This document shows positions 9,343 to 17,755 of a DNA stretch of 64,000 bases, one piece after another. Under the pieces are notes generated by a model that made no database searches, was not told where the DNA came from, and saw nothing but the letters and a program-made list of their open reading frames with translations. Position 1 is the first letter of the stretch. Each line of letters begins with the position of its first letter. The translations under genes were made by a program, and so were the position numbers. This DNA is from Alteribacter keqinensis (GTDB taxonomy: Bacteria; Bacillota; Bacilli; Bacillales; Salisediminibacteriaceae), in NCBI RefSeq assembly GCF_003710255.1, contig NZ_RHIB01000002.1:310001-374000 (forward strand), given 5' to 3'.

Positions 9343-10596
9343 TTAAACCTCAACCTCATCCTTCTTCACCTTTTGAGGCTTAATTTTCTTGCCGTGGAAG
9401 AAGTAGGCTTCTGCTGATTTTCCGATCGAGTACGTCGCGGCGGCTGCCATGGACCCGGAGATGATCGAGCCGCCTACGGGGACGATTTTCACGAGCTGTC
9501 TTGCCCCTTCACGCAGACCAAACGCGGCTCCTACATTTACACCTACCGCAGCCAGGTATTCATACGCGGTTTTCTTCGATACTTCCCGTCCGGCCAAAGA
9601 ACCGATAACCGTAATCATCAACAGCTGAAGCGGTGTGAGCACAGCGATATCCGAAAGAGGAATCGGCGTTGTTCCGACACCGCCGGAAATGGTCGTGAAC
9701 CTCTTGATGATCGATGAAGACACCTTCTTTAACTGCTTGTCCCTCCGCTGGGCCTGGTAAAAATCCAGCTTCGCTTCCTCACCAATGTTATTTCCGATCA
9801 AGTCGGACAAAGTATCAATGTTCCACTCTTCGCCTTCCAGCGAACAGACCGGCACGATGCCCGCATACTGATTTCCTGTTGTTTCATAGCCATAGTAGGG
9901 AACGTTCTGGTTAAGCAGCGTTGCATTTACGTTCAAAATATCATCCGCCGCATAACTGAGGTTTTCCTGTAACAGAGCCGCTTTGTTCGCAAACTCTTCC
10001 GGCGGCCAGTGTCTCGGGTTACCAATGGTGTCCGCTTTATTTAAAATAAGTGAGGTCGGTGTTTTTACATTTTGTTCTTTATGAACCTCGTCCACAATCT
10101 CCTGATAGAGAGTCAGATCCTGGCTGAAGCTTCTGATTTCAGGAGCACTGACAACATGGAGAATAATGTCCGGCGAATACTGTTTCACCGATTCCTTCAG
10201 CATGGAAACGGCACTTTCCGGGATACCGCCATCAGGGTTCGTCGTCTCGAAAATCCCTCTCGTATCAACAATCTGCCATGTAGAATACTGTTCAGGAAAT
10301 GTGATCAAATACGGGATCGATTCCGGAGTCTCCGGTTTCACATCACCTACAGGCGCAACCTCTTTACCGGCCAGCGCGTTAATTAATGAAGACTTCCCGT
10401 GCCCGCTTCTGCCCATCACAAGCATAACCGGCGGCCTGCTGTCATCCACCAGCTTTCTGATCTCCTCAATCGCCGGCCCCATGACCAGCTTCTTTAATGA
10501 ATCTTTCGTTTCCGGATTCAGATTCCCCGAAAACGAATCAAACAAATCATCGATTAAACTCAATAGCTCTCTCGTTTTTTCTTTATCAATAGCCAT
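9343..10596 (-). CDS. GTPase with C-terminal glycine-rich membrane-associated region
   Basis: TRAFAC-type GTPase of the Era/50S-ribosome-binding GTPase superfamily. G1 GRSGHGKSS, G3 DTRG and G4 NKAD are all present in the first half. The C-terminal 120 residues hold two hydrophobic, Gly/Ala-rich stretches (IVPVGGSIISGSMAAAATYS among them) resembling the DUF697/YcjF region, so it probably associates with the membrane. I choose ATG 10596: GGTGG lies upstream at good spacing, whereas the longer frame to 10641 has no clear site. Function unknown; it leads a two-gene unit with the 149-residue protein. Confidence 0.8.
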   Translation of the reverse strand: MAIDKEKTRELLSLIDDLFDSFSGNLNPETKDSLKKLVMGPAIEEIRKLVDDSRPPVMLVMGRSGHGKSSLINALAGKEVAPVGDVKPETPESIPYLITFPEQYSTWQIVDTRGIFETTNPDGGIPESAVSMLKESVKQYSPDIILHVVSAPEIRSFSQDLTLYQEIVDEVHKEQNVKTPTSLILNKADTIGNPRHWPPEEFANKAALLQENLSYAADDILNVNATLLNQNVPYYGYETTGNQYAGIVPVCSLEGEEWNIDTLSDLIGNNIGEEAKLDFYQAQRRDKQLKKVSSSIIKRFTTISGGVGTTPIPLSDIAVLTPLQLLMITVIGSLAGREVSKKTAYEYLAAVGVNVGAAFGLREGARQLVKIVPVGGSIISGSMAAAATYSIGKSAEAYFFHGKKIKPQKVKKDEVEV

Positions 10597-10910
10597 AGAC
10601 CTACCACCTTTACCAGATTTATAGAGCGATGTACCGAACAAGTGCAGAGCATTCTTCGTATCTGAAATTCACTCCTCTCAAACGTGCGAAAAGGCGTTGG
10701 ATTGATTCACTGATTTTTGAAAAATGGAAGTGGGAATGGTCAGACGGAAAGTGTGTCTGTTGTGGTGGATGAAGGAAGGAAATTGCTGTAGTTCCTATCA
10801 TTATACAGCAGGAGAGAGGTTAAGCAAGGGAATATCATCCTAGTTGGGGTGAAGCAGAAACGCGATTCTTTAGCTTTCTGAGAGGGGAGAAGCTGGTAGA
10901 TCATCGATAT

Positions 10911-11009
10911 TAAAGATATGACGGGTTTTTGTTGAGATTTGCCCTGTGAATATTAAGTTATGACGGATTTTTGTTAAGATAACCAGATCCCGATCCAATT
11001 AATTTCCAA
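10911..11009. repeat. Family C repeat, copy C1
   Basis: About 100 bp related to C2 (47808-47930) and C3 (61668-61791), sharing AAGATATG, AAGATTTGCC, ATTTATGAC-like and TTAAGATAACCAGATCC blocks; the first 20 bases of the longer copies are lost here. It lies in the otherwise gene-free 10597-11075 stretch. Confidence 0.8.
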
Positions 11010-11024
11010 AACACAGACAAAAAA

Positions 11025-11066
11025 GGTGCCAGGCACCATGTGAGTCACCCACAGCGCCTGGCGCCC
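11025..11066. repeat. Family A palindrome, diverged copy A4
   Basis: GGTGCCAGGCACCATGTG and CACAGCGCCTGGCGCC, an imperfect copy directly downstream of the DUF2512-type gene on the minus strand. Confidence 0.75.
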
Positions 11067-11075
11067 AAAACGAAT

Positions 11076-11426
11076 TTAATTCACTGCCAATGTCCGGTTC
11101 AAGTAAGCATGAACAAACCACTCCCCGATGGCAATGCCGGTGGCTGCTACGAGGGAAACACCGATAGCAATCATGCCTTCCCCATAGAAGAATGATCCAA
11201 TTACCTGAACGACAAGGAAAGCAAGGCCAAAGTCCGATATTGTCGCCATCCAGTTGGACGACATTTTCAACACAAACAAGTCGACTGCTACAAAGCCTAC
11301 GATTGTCAGGACACCTGTAAGAAGAAGGGTAGCAAGAAAACTGTACTGATAACCCAGAGAGAGTATAGGGAGAAGAACAGCAGCGATGATCACTGCCTTC
11401 AATAGAACGGTTTTTACGTAATGCAT
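11076..11426 (-). CDS. DUF2512 (YndM-like) membrane protein
   Basis: Small integral membrane protein of about 116 residues with four hydrophobic segments covering most of the chain, as in the DUF2512/YndM family of Bacillaceae. Start chosen at ATG 11426, with AGGAGG seven bases upstream; the longer frame to 11459 has no site. Function unknown. Single gene with no clear partner. Confidence 0.75.
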   Translation of the reverse strand: MHYVKTVLLKAVIIAAVLLPILSLGYQYSFLATLLLTGVLTIVGFVAVDLFVLKMSSNWMATISDFGLAFLVVQVIGSFFYGEGMIAIGVSLVAATGIAIGEWFVHAYLNRTLAVN

Positions 11427-11538
11427 GATAGTGCCTCCTTTTGATGCCTCTTTTTCCAATACCGATATTTTTTACCAAATATCTGTATTTTATTTAAGGA
11501 GGAAGATTATTTTGCAACCTTGAGGAGGCGCTGAGGAG

Positions 11539-11646
11539 GGTGCCTGGCACCACCCGAACTTTGCCAGATTCATAGGTCTTATAAATGAAACTCTTTAAGC
11601 GGGGGAAAGAACTACTATTTCGACAAAATCCGGGCGGTGCCAGACC
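11539..11646. repeat. Family B inverted pair (B2a/B2b)
   Basis: Two diverged family B half-elements face each other: GGTGCCTGGCACCACCCGAA at 11539 and CGACAAAATCCGGGCGGTGCCAGACC ending at 11646 (partly quoted). Together they make a 108-bp imperfect palindrome resembling a small MITE. The other B copies are single halves. Confidence 0.7.
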
Positions 11647-11681
11647 AGCAGACCCCACCACCCCTTGCGCTATCCAAAAAT

Positions 11682-11776
11682 GAATACTATATTTATTTAT
11701 GAATAGCATTAATTTTCGGAAAATGAAACCGTATTCATACATTCTTATAACCATTATCCTATTCAAAAACGAATAC
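11682..11776. promoter_or_regulatory. Cluster of five GAATAC/GTATTC motifs upstream of the activator gene
   Basis: GAATAC at 11682, GAATAG at 11701, GTATTC at 11731, CTATTC at 11759 and GAATAC at 11771, the last two forming a dyad (CTATTC-N6-GAATAC). They end 17 bases before the sigma-54 activator start. Likely binding sites for autoregulation or enhancer binding; this is inference from repetition and position. Confidence 0.45.
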
Positions 11777-11793
11777 CCGGAGGTGCCATAAGC

Positions 11794-13164
11794 ATGACGA
11801 GACCCATCCTGAACGACAGTGAACGTATTCTGCAGGCCTTAAAAGATGACCTGCTTGTAACCGACTGTAACGGAACGATTATGACGGTAAGTGAGGAGAC
11901 AAAAAAGCTCTACGGCATAGAAGGCCGCAATGTGGTGGGGGAAACGGTGTACCAGCTTCAAAAGGAAGGGGTATTCACCCCTATCGTCACCCCTCTCGTA
12001 CTTGAGAAAAGAGACCGGGTAAACGTCGTGCAGACAACAAGATACGGCAAAAAACTGCTCATTACCGGAGTCCCGGTCTTCGATGCAGACGGCAATGTCT
12101 GGAGGATTGCATCCTATTCCCACGACATTACTGAAATGGCCAATATGGAAACGCATCTAAAAGACATGCAGGATGAAATGAAGCGGGTTAAGCATGAACT
12201 CGATCAGCTGAGACTGAAAAGCAGCGGATACGGCGAGCTGTTTGCAGAATCACCGCCAATGAAAGCGTGTCTTGACACGGCTTCCCGGGTAGCCGCTGTG
12301 GATGTAAATGTCCTTCTCCTAGGCGAATCCGGTGTAGGGAAAACGCACCTTGCCAAAATGATCCATCAGAAAAGCCCGCGAAATAAAGGACCATTTATTG
12401 AAGTGAACTGCGGCTCCATTCCGGAATCTCTTTTTGAGGCTGAGTTTTTCGGGTATGAAGGCGGCGCATTTACCGGAGCAAGTAAAAAAGGAAAAGTCGG
12501 ACTCGCTGAAACATCCGAAGGCGGCACTCTGTTTCTCGATGAAATCGGTGAACTCTCGCTCTCCCTTCAGGTCAAACTCCTGAAATTCATACAAGAAAAG
12601 CAATTTTACAGGGTAGGCGGCACAAAACCGAAATCATTGGATTTCCGCCTCATTGCAGCTACAAACCAGCCACTTCAGGACCTGGTTGTGGCTAAAGAAT
12701 TCCGTGAAGATTTGTATTTCCGCCTTAGTGTTGTGCCGATCCACATCCCTCCTATGAGAGAACGACCTGAAGATCTTGCACCACTCATCAGCCATTTTCT
12801 CCACTTGTTTTCTGAAAAATACGAGAGGAAGAAAATGCTCGATGATGCTGTGATGCAAGAGCTTTACAAACAGGAATGGCAGGGAAATGTAAGGGAGCTC
12901 ATGAACCTGATTGAACGTCTCGTAGTCACTTCCCATTCCCAGATAATTACCCATTCTGACCTGCCTCAGTCCTACCGTGACACCGTCAGTCCATTGGAAA
13001 CAAGCTTTCAAGCTCCCCTCAGGCAGACACTTGATGGAGTGGAGGAACGCATTCTCCGCGATGCTAAAAAAAGATGGAAAACAACCGTTAAAATGGCTGA
13101 AGTATTGGGAATCAGCCAGCCATCAATCGTAAGAAAATTAAAAAAATACAGAATAAATGATTAG
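11794..13164 (+). CDS. Sigma-54-dependent transcriptional activator with PAS domain
   Basis: Enhancer-binding protein of the RocR/NtrC class, 456 residues. Domains in order: PAS sensor about 8-115, short coiled linker 115-142, AAA+ domain about 147-375 (Walker A GESGVGKT 177-184, sigma-54-contact loop GAFTGA 224-229, Walker B TLFLDEIGE 245-253), and a Fis-type helix-turn-helix at about 425-452. Start at ATG 11794 with CGGAGG upstream. A canonical -24/-12 promoter lies immediately after the stop, in front of the transporter/aminotransferase/ureohydrolase operon, so this protein very probably activates that operon. The effector sensed by the PAS domain is unknown. Confidence 0.95.
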   Translation: MTRPILNDSERILQALKDDLLVTDCNGTIMTVSEETKKLYGIEGRNVVGETVYQLQKEGVFTPIVTPLVLEKRDRVNVVQTTRYGKKLLITGVPVFDADGNVWRIASYSHDITEMANMETHLKDMQDEMKRVKHELDQLRLKSSGYGELFAESPPMKACLDTASRVAAVDVNVLLLGESGVGKTHLAKMIHQKSPRNKGPFIEVNCGSIPESLFEAEFFGYEGGAFTGASKKGKVGLAETSEGGTLFLDEIGELSLSLQVKLLKFIQEKQFYRVGGTKPKSLDFRLIAATNQPLQDLVVAKEFREDLYFRLSVVPIHIPPMRERPEDLAPLISHFLHLFSEKYERKKMLDDAVMQELYKQEWQGNVRELMNLIERLVVTSHSQIITHSDLPQSYRDTVSPLETSFQAPLRQTLDGVEERILRDAKKRWKTTVKMAEVLGISQPSIVRKLKKYRIND

Positions 13165-13167
13165 TTC

Positions 13168-13183
13168 TGGCACAGGTCTTGCA
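13168..13183 (+). promoter_or_regulatory. Sigma-54 (-24/-12) promoter
   Basis: TGGCAC-N5-TTGCA, matching the consensus at every position, with GG (13169-13170) and GC (13181-13182) exactly ten bases apart. It is 59 bases upstream of the transporter gene and directly behind the sigma-54 activator gene. Confidence 0.9.
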
Positions 13184-13241
13184 TTAATTCTAGGGAAAGC
13201 GTTATGCGGCTCCAACCCTTACGCCAATCTAAGAAAGGTGC

Positions 13242-14636
13242 GTGACAGCCTTGAATGAACAAGCTCAGACAAAGAACACCTCGTACACCGCTGAAACGAT
13301 GACGAAGACAAACAAGTTAAAATTCATCATTCCTTCCTTATTCGGTCTTCTACTCTTTCTTGTCCCTGTCCCTTTTACAGGACAATGGACGATCGGTGTC
13401 GGAATCCTGGCCGAGTTTTTCCTAGGCCTGTTTTCAGACGTCATTCCTCTGTTTATGTCTGCTATTCTTCTCATATCAATTGTGATGACGCTGATTGCGA
13501 GATTAGGAAAACCAGCATGGATAATGAACTCCCCTTTTCTGAAGTCCTTGTTTTACGTTGGAGGCTTCTGGCTTATTATGCGGATTCTGGGAGGCACTTT
13601 CGCCGTTATGGTGCTTCTGGAAGCCGGCCCGGCCTTTATTTGGGACGAGTTTACAGGGGGAACGGTTCTTTATGAACTGATTCCTGTTCTGACGACCTGG
13701 TTTTTCTTTGCAGGACTCATGATGCCGCTGCTGCTGGAATTCGGCCTGATGGACTATATCGGCACTGTTGTAAGAAAAGTGATGCGGCCTGTATTTAAGC
13801 TTCCGGGCCGATCGTCAATTGATGCCGTCGCATCCTGGATGGGAAGTGGTACTGTCGGCGTTCTCATTACAACAAAACAGTACGAAAGCGGGTATTACAC
13901 CAAACGGGAGGCCGCCGTTATTGCTACAAATTTCTCTGTTGCCTCCATTGCCTTCAGTCTCGTTGTTATTTCCTTCATCGGCCTCGAGCACATGTTTGTC
14001 CAGTTCTACGTGACCGTAGTTGTTGCAGGTCTTCTGGCAGCGATCATCTGCCCGCGGATTCCGCCCCTTTCAAAAAAGAAAAACACGTACTTTGAAGAAG
14101 CCGGCCGGCAGATTTCAGAGGAAGTACCAACGGGCAAATCCCCGAACCAGTGGGCATTTGAAAAAGCTGTAGCAAAAGCTTCCGAAGTAAAAAGTGCTTC
14201 CCGCGTTATCCAGAGCGGCTTTCAGAACGTCATTGACATCTGGTTCGGTTTGATCCCTCTCGTCATGGCCCTTGGAACGATCGCTCTTGTTATCGCCGAA
14301 TATACGAACTTTTTTGTATATCTTTCGTATCCGCTCGTTCCTCTTCTTGAACTGATGCGGATTCCGGAAGCACAGGCTGCAGCTCCTGCCATGATTGTCG
14401 GCTTTGCAGATATGTTTCTTCCGGCCGTTGTGGGAAGCGGCATTGAAAGCGAGCTGACCCGTTTTATCGTGGCAGCCCTCTCGCTTACACAGCTCGTATA
14501 TATGTCTGAAATAGGTATCCTGCTTCTCCGTTCCAAAATTCCGCTCAACCTTCTTGACCTGATCATTATCTTTATTCAGCGTACGCTGATTACACTGCCA
14601 ATCATTACATTGATGGCGCATCTCCTGTTCTTTTAA
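13242..14636 (+). CDS. YjiH-type nucleoside-recognition (Gate) domain transporter
   Basis: Integral membrane protein, 464 residues, about ten hydrophobic segments, resembling YjiH-family proteins with two Gate (nucleoside-recognition) regions. First gene of the sigma-54 operon, followed 24 bases later by an aminotransferase and then a ureohydrolase, so it probably imports the substrate of those enzymes. The start is uncertain: GTG 13242 sits very close to AAAGG, while the TTG at 13251 lies somewhat far from it. Family assignment is from general features; the substrate is inferred from neighbours only. Confidence 0.75.
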   Translation: MTALNEQAQTKNTSYTAETMTKTNKLKFIIPSLFGLLLFLVPVPFTGQWTIGVGILAEFFLGLFSDVIPLFMSAILLISIVMTLIARLGKPAWIMNSPFLKSLFYVGGFWLIMRILGGTFAVMVLLEAGPAFIWDEFTGGTVLYELIPVLTTWFFFAGLMMPLLLEFGLMDYIGTVVRKVMRPVFKLPGRSSIDAVASWMGSGTVGVLITTKQYESGYYTKREAAVIATNFSVASIAFSLVVISFIGLEHMFVQFYVTVVVAGLLAAIICPRIPPLSKKKNTYFEEAGRQISEEVPTGKSPNQWAFEKAVAKASEVKSASRVIQSGFQNVIDIWFGLIPLVMALGTIALVIAEYTNFFVYLSYPLVPLLELMRIPEAQAAAPAMIVGFADMFLPAVVGSGIESELTRFIVAALSLTQLVYMSEIGILLLRSKIPLNLLDLIIIFIQRTLITLPIITLMAHLLFF

Positions 14637-14660
14637 CTTCTCTGAAAGGTGTGGTGTGTG

Positions 14661-15983
14661 ATGACACAAGACTGGAACCATTTATCGAAAAACATTTCAA
14701 AAAGACTCGCTCCCTCCATGGCAAAGGACCACCCGAACCTCCCTGTTGTAAAAGAAGATGGCTGCTATTACTGGGGTGTGGACGGAAGAAAATATCTTGA
14801 TTTCACTTCGGGCATCGCTGTCACAAACGTGGGACACCGGCACCCCAGAATTGTAGAAGCGATTAAAAATGCCGCAGATGAACTTACCCACGGTCCGATC
14901 GGGGTCATCCAGTATGAATCCATCCTCCGGCTCGCCGACGAATTGGCTGAAATCATGCCCGGGGAGATTGACTGCTTCTTTTTTGGCAACAGTGGAACAG
15001 AAGCGATTGAAGGGGCGTTGAAACTGGCAAGGTACGTAACGAAACGTCCATATATGATCTCATTTACCGGTTGTTTTCACGGCCGGACAATGGGATCACT
15101 CGGTGTATCCACCTCGAAGAGCAAATACCGGAAGCACCTTCAGACTGACGGCAACACGTACCAGATCTCGTACTACCGCCCTGAAAAATTCGAAGATGAA
15201 GACGGCACCATCCGGGAAAACGAAGCCATCGAAAAGCTGGAGGAAGACTTCGCTGCGCTTTTTAACCATCAGGTCTCCCCTGACGAAGTGGCCGGTGTGA
15301 TCGTGGAACCGGTTCTCGGTGAAGGAGGGTATGTAATGCCGCCTGCTTCCTGGCTGAAGTCCATCAGAAAAATCTGCGACCGCCACGGCATGCTTCTGAT
15401 TTTTGACGAAGTTCAGACCGGCTTCGGCAGGACAGGAAACTGGTTTGCCGCCCAGACCTTCGGGGTGACACCTGATATTATGGCTGTTGCCAAAGGCATC
15501 GCATCAGGCCTCCCACTCAGCGCCACAGCAGCCAGCCATAAACTCATGCAGCAGTGGCCTATGGGAAGCCATGCCACAACGTTCGGCGGTAATCCGATTG
15601 CGTGCAGTGCCGCCCTTGCCACCATTGAGATTATTAAAGACGAATCTCTTCTTGAAAACACAGTCAATGCCGGCGCACATGCCGTAAAGGAAATTGAAAA
15701 ACTGAAACAGCGCCATTCTGTGATTAACAACGTTCGCAGTCTCGGGTTAATGATCGGCATCGAAATTGTTTCACCTTCCACAGGTAAACCGGATGGCGAA
15801 GCGGTCCTACGTATTCTTGACCTGGCCCTGGACGAAGGTGTGCTGTTCTACCTCTGCGGCAATGAAGGAGAAGTAATCCGGATGATTCCGCCCCTTACCG
15901 TAACGACGGAACAGATAGATGAAGGCCTGCGGGCACTCGACCGGGCATTGACACGTTTTGAAAAAGAACGGACAACCACTTGA
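14661..15983 (+). CDS. Class-III aminotransferase, probably 4-aminobutyrate type
   Basis: PLP-dependent fold-type I aminotransferase of about 440 residues, cytoplasmic. Visible: [16 protein letters not shown] near residue 110, FHGRT near 140, [11 protein letters not shown] with the PLP-ring Asp near 249, and the Schiff-base lysine in AVAKGIASG near 278. The overall sequence is closest to GabT/ornithine-type enzymes. Start set at ATG 14661 (GAAAGGTG upstream); the frame extends to GTG 14649. With a ureohydrolase behind it, a likely route is amidine removal to an omega-amino acid (such as GABA) and its transamination to a semialdehyde. Confidence 0.85.
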   Translation: MTQDWNHLSKNISKRLAPSMAKDHPNLPVVKEDGCYYWGVDGRKYLDFTSGIAVTNVGHRHPRIVEAIKNAADELTHGPIGVIQYESILRLADELAEIMPGEIDCFFFGNSGTEAIEGALKLARYVTKRPYMISFTGCFHGRTMGSLGVSTSKSKYRKHLQTDGNTYQISYYRPEKFEDEDGTIRENEAIEKLEEDFAALFNHQVSPDEVAGVIVEPVLGEGGYVMPPASWLKSIRKICDRHGMLLIFDEVQTGFGRTGNWFAAQTFGVTPDIMAVAKGIASGLPLSATAASHKLMQQWPMGSHATTFGGNPIACSAALATIEIIKDESLLENTVNAGAHAVKEIEKLKQRHSVINNVRSLGLMIGIEIVSPSTGKPDGEAVLRILDLALDEGVLFYLCGNEGEVIRMIPPLTVTTEQIDEGLRALDRALTRFEKERTTT

Positions 15984-16011
15984 GACGAAGTCATTTAAAG
16001 GAGGAAGCACG

Positions 16012-16965
16012 TTGATTAAATACCAGCCCAAAGACTCTTCACTCTCCCCCCGCTTCACCGGGGTGAGAACGTTTATGCGACTGGAAAACATCCAGACAAC
16101 AAAGGACGTGGATTTTGCCGTTTTAGGCATTCCTTTCGATACTGCCGCTTCCAACCGCATCGGAGCCCGCTATGGACCACAGCATATCCGCGATGCCTCT
16201 GTGCTGTTAAGACCGTACAACCCTGATCAGGATGTGAATATTTTTGACTACTGCTCCGGTGTGGACTATGGAGATATTGACGTCATTCCCGGGAACATTC
16301 ATCGGACCTACGACCAGATTACCGAAGGACTCAGGCCTTTATTGAACGATGACGTCATTCCTATTATCCTCGGCGGAGATCATTCCATTTCACTCGGCAG
16401 TCTGCGGGCTTTCGCTGCAAAATACGGCCCTGTCTCTCTCGTTCATTTTGACTCCCACGGAGATACATGGGATAACTATTACGGTGAAAAATACATGCAC
16501 GGCACCCCGTTCCGCCGCGCCGTGGAGGAAGGACTGATTGATACCGCCCACTCCATTCAGGTAGGTATGCGGGGCCCGCTCTACGGACCCGGCTGTATTG
16601 AAGATGCCAGAGACCTTGGTTTTCAGGTCATTCCTATGCGGGAAGCAAGAAAACTCGGCCAGGAAGAAGTAAACAGACGCATTCACGCTCGGGTCGGAGA
16701 CGCCAACCGCCCGGTGTTTGTAAGCTTTGACATCGATTTTGTCGATCCCGCATATGCCCCCGGCACCGGCACCCCGGAAGTGGCGGGCCCAACCAGCTTT
16801 GAAGCCCTCGAGTACGTGAGAAGTCTGGACGGACTGAACATCAAAGGATTCGATCTCGTAGAAGTCCTTCCAGCCTATGACTCCGGCGACATCACAGCCG
16901 GCCTCGCCTCCGCTGTCGCTTATGAAATGATCAGCCTTGTCGCATTAAAAAAGAAACACGGATAA
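16012..16965 (+). CDS. Ureohydrolase (agmatinase/guanidinobutyrase family)
   Basis: Binuclear-metal amidinohydrolase of the arginase superfamily, 317 residues from the TTG at 16012, which has AAAGGAGG upstream; the longer frame overlaps the aminotransferase. Metal ligands are intact: GGDHS (His124), FDSHGDTWD (Asp147, His149, Asp151) and FDIDFVD (Asp240, Asp242). The opening RFTGVRTFMRL resembles guanidinobutyrase/guanidinopropionase-type enzymes more than arginase. It would release urea from a guanidino compound. Exact substrate (4-guanidinobutyrate, agmatine, or another guanidine) is not settled by sequence. Last gene of the sigma-54 operon. Confidence 0.85.
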   Translation: MIKYQPKDSSLSPRFTGVRTFMRLENIQTTKDVDFAVLGIPFDTAASNRIGARYGPQHIRDASVLLRPYNPDQDVNIFDYCSGVDYGDIDVIPGNIHRTYDQITEGLRPLLNDDVIPIILGGDHSISLGSLRAFAAKYGPVSLVHFDSHGDTWDNYYGEKYMHGTPFRRAVEEGLIDTAHSIQVGMRGPLYGPGCIEDARDLGFQVIPMREARKLGQEEVNRRIHARVGDANRPVFVSFDIDFVDPAYAPGTGTPEVAGPTSFEALEYVRSLDGLNIKGFDLVEVLPAYDSGDITAGLASAVAYEMISLVALKKKHG

Positions 16966-16969
16966 ATAC

Positions 16970-17014
16970 AGGTGCCAGGTACTGTGTGAAACGAAAAACA
17001 CAGTGCCTGATACC
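16970..17014. repeat. Family A palindrome, diverged copy A5
   Basis: AGGTGCCAGGTACTGTGT and AACACAGTGCCTGATACCT, imperfect arms, between the convergent ureohydrolase gene and the lyase pseudogene. Confidence 0.8.
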
Positions 17015-17015
17015 T

Positions 17016-17515
17016 TTATAACCTCGCCTTCGCATCTTCAAGCTGCATTTTCACTTCATCCGGAGCCGGTCCTCCGAGCAGAATCCTCACAGAAATAAAC
17101 ACCTCAGGATCAATCATCCGCCTATACGCTTTCTCTGATATATTCAGCTTCTTCCCGGTCTTTTCAACTACAACTTCTTTAAGAACGTCCCCCGCCCCAA
17201 TGTCCACAGGCTTCATCACCCGCTTGCTAAAACACGCTACAAACGCTGTCGCTTCCATATCGTTCCTGCTGAATGCCATATGAAGGTTTCCCGCGACGTC
17301 TTTTCCTACCCGCTCATTCAGTTACTGCTCAATCATAAAAAACAGATCTTCACTGCCCGCCATACGCTTTATTAACCGACTAACTTCTTGTCCCACAGCA
17401 TGGTAATATACGCCAGGTTGATTTCGAGAATATAACCGAGAAAATGGGTTCTTGTAAATTCATACTGAGGTGCGAGCACATGCCTGATATATAACTCCGA
17501 TCTGGATTTCTTCAC
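17016..17515 (-). pseudogene. Decayed argininosuccinate-lyase-like gene
   Basis: Remnant of a gene paralogous to the intact lyase at 43089-44573. From GTG 17515 (GGAGG upstream still intact) the N-terminal fragment SELYIRHVLAPQYEF...ILEINLA aligns with SPLYIQDTLNPLFDF...IMEVNLA of the intact copy, then stops at TAA. A shifted frame continues with SEDLFFMIEQ, a stop, and KDVAGNLHMAFSRNDM. After that about 310 residues, including the catalytic serine loop, are deleted, and the chain resumes with the C-terminal IDPEVFISVRILLGGPAPDEV. Two stops, a frameshift and the deletion make it non-functional as a lyase; an 87-residue frame (17016-17279) survives by chance. Confidence 0.88.
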
Positions 17516-17755
17516 CGTTCACCCTCCGATATGCTTGTTGTTTTAAGAATATGAAAGTACTGAAGGATCGGTGTTCTTTGAATGAGTTGTCAAAGAAATA
17601 ATAATTAAATCAAAAATAAGTCAATGGATCTCTAGGTCTTTTTTACAAAACTACTGATATCACCTGAATTTTCCTTATTCTAATCAAAGTTCACACCTTA
17701 TAAGACTAAAGTTTTAGTATAATAGAATCATATAAACGTATTAGGAGTGAGTTAG

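Noticed and set aside
11494-11766. 90-codon minus-strand frame between the DUF2512-type gene and the activator
   Set aside because: It runs through the family B inverted pair and the GAATAC motif cluster and resembles no protein.
13184-13241. Guanidine or other riboswitch in the leader of the transporter/ureohydrolase operon
   Set aside because: The leader is under 60 bases and shows no conserved aptamer motif or terminator; the sigma-54 promoter and activator explain the regulation.
17016-17279. Intact small 87-residue gene
   Set aside because: It is the fusion of two distant parts of the lyase sequence with more lyase remnants upstream in other frames; it has no start signals of its own.
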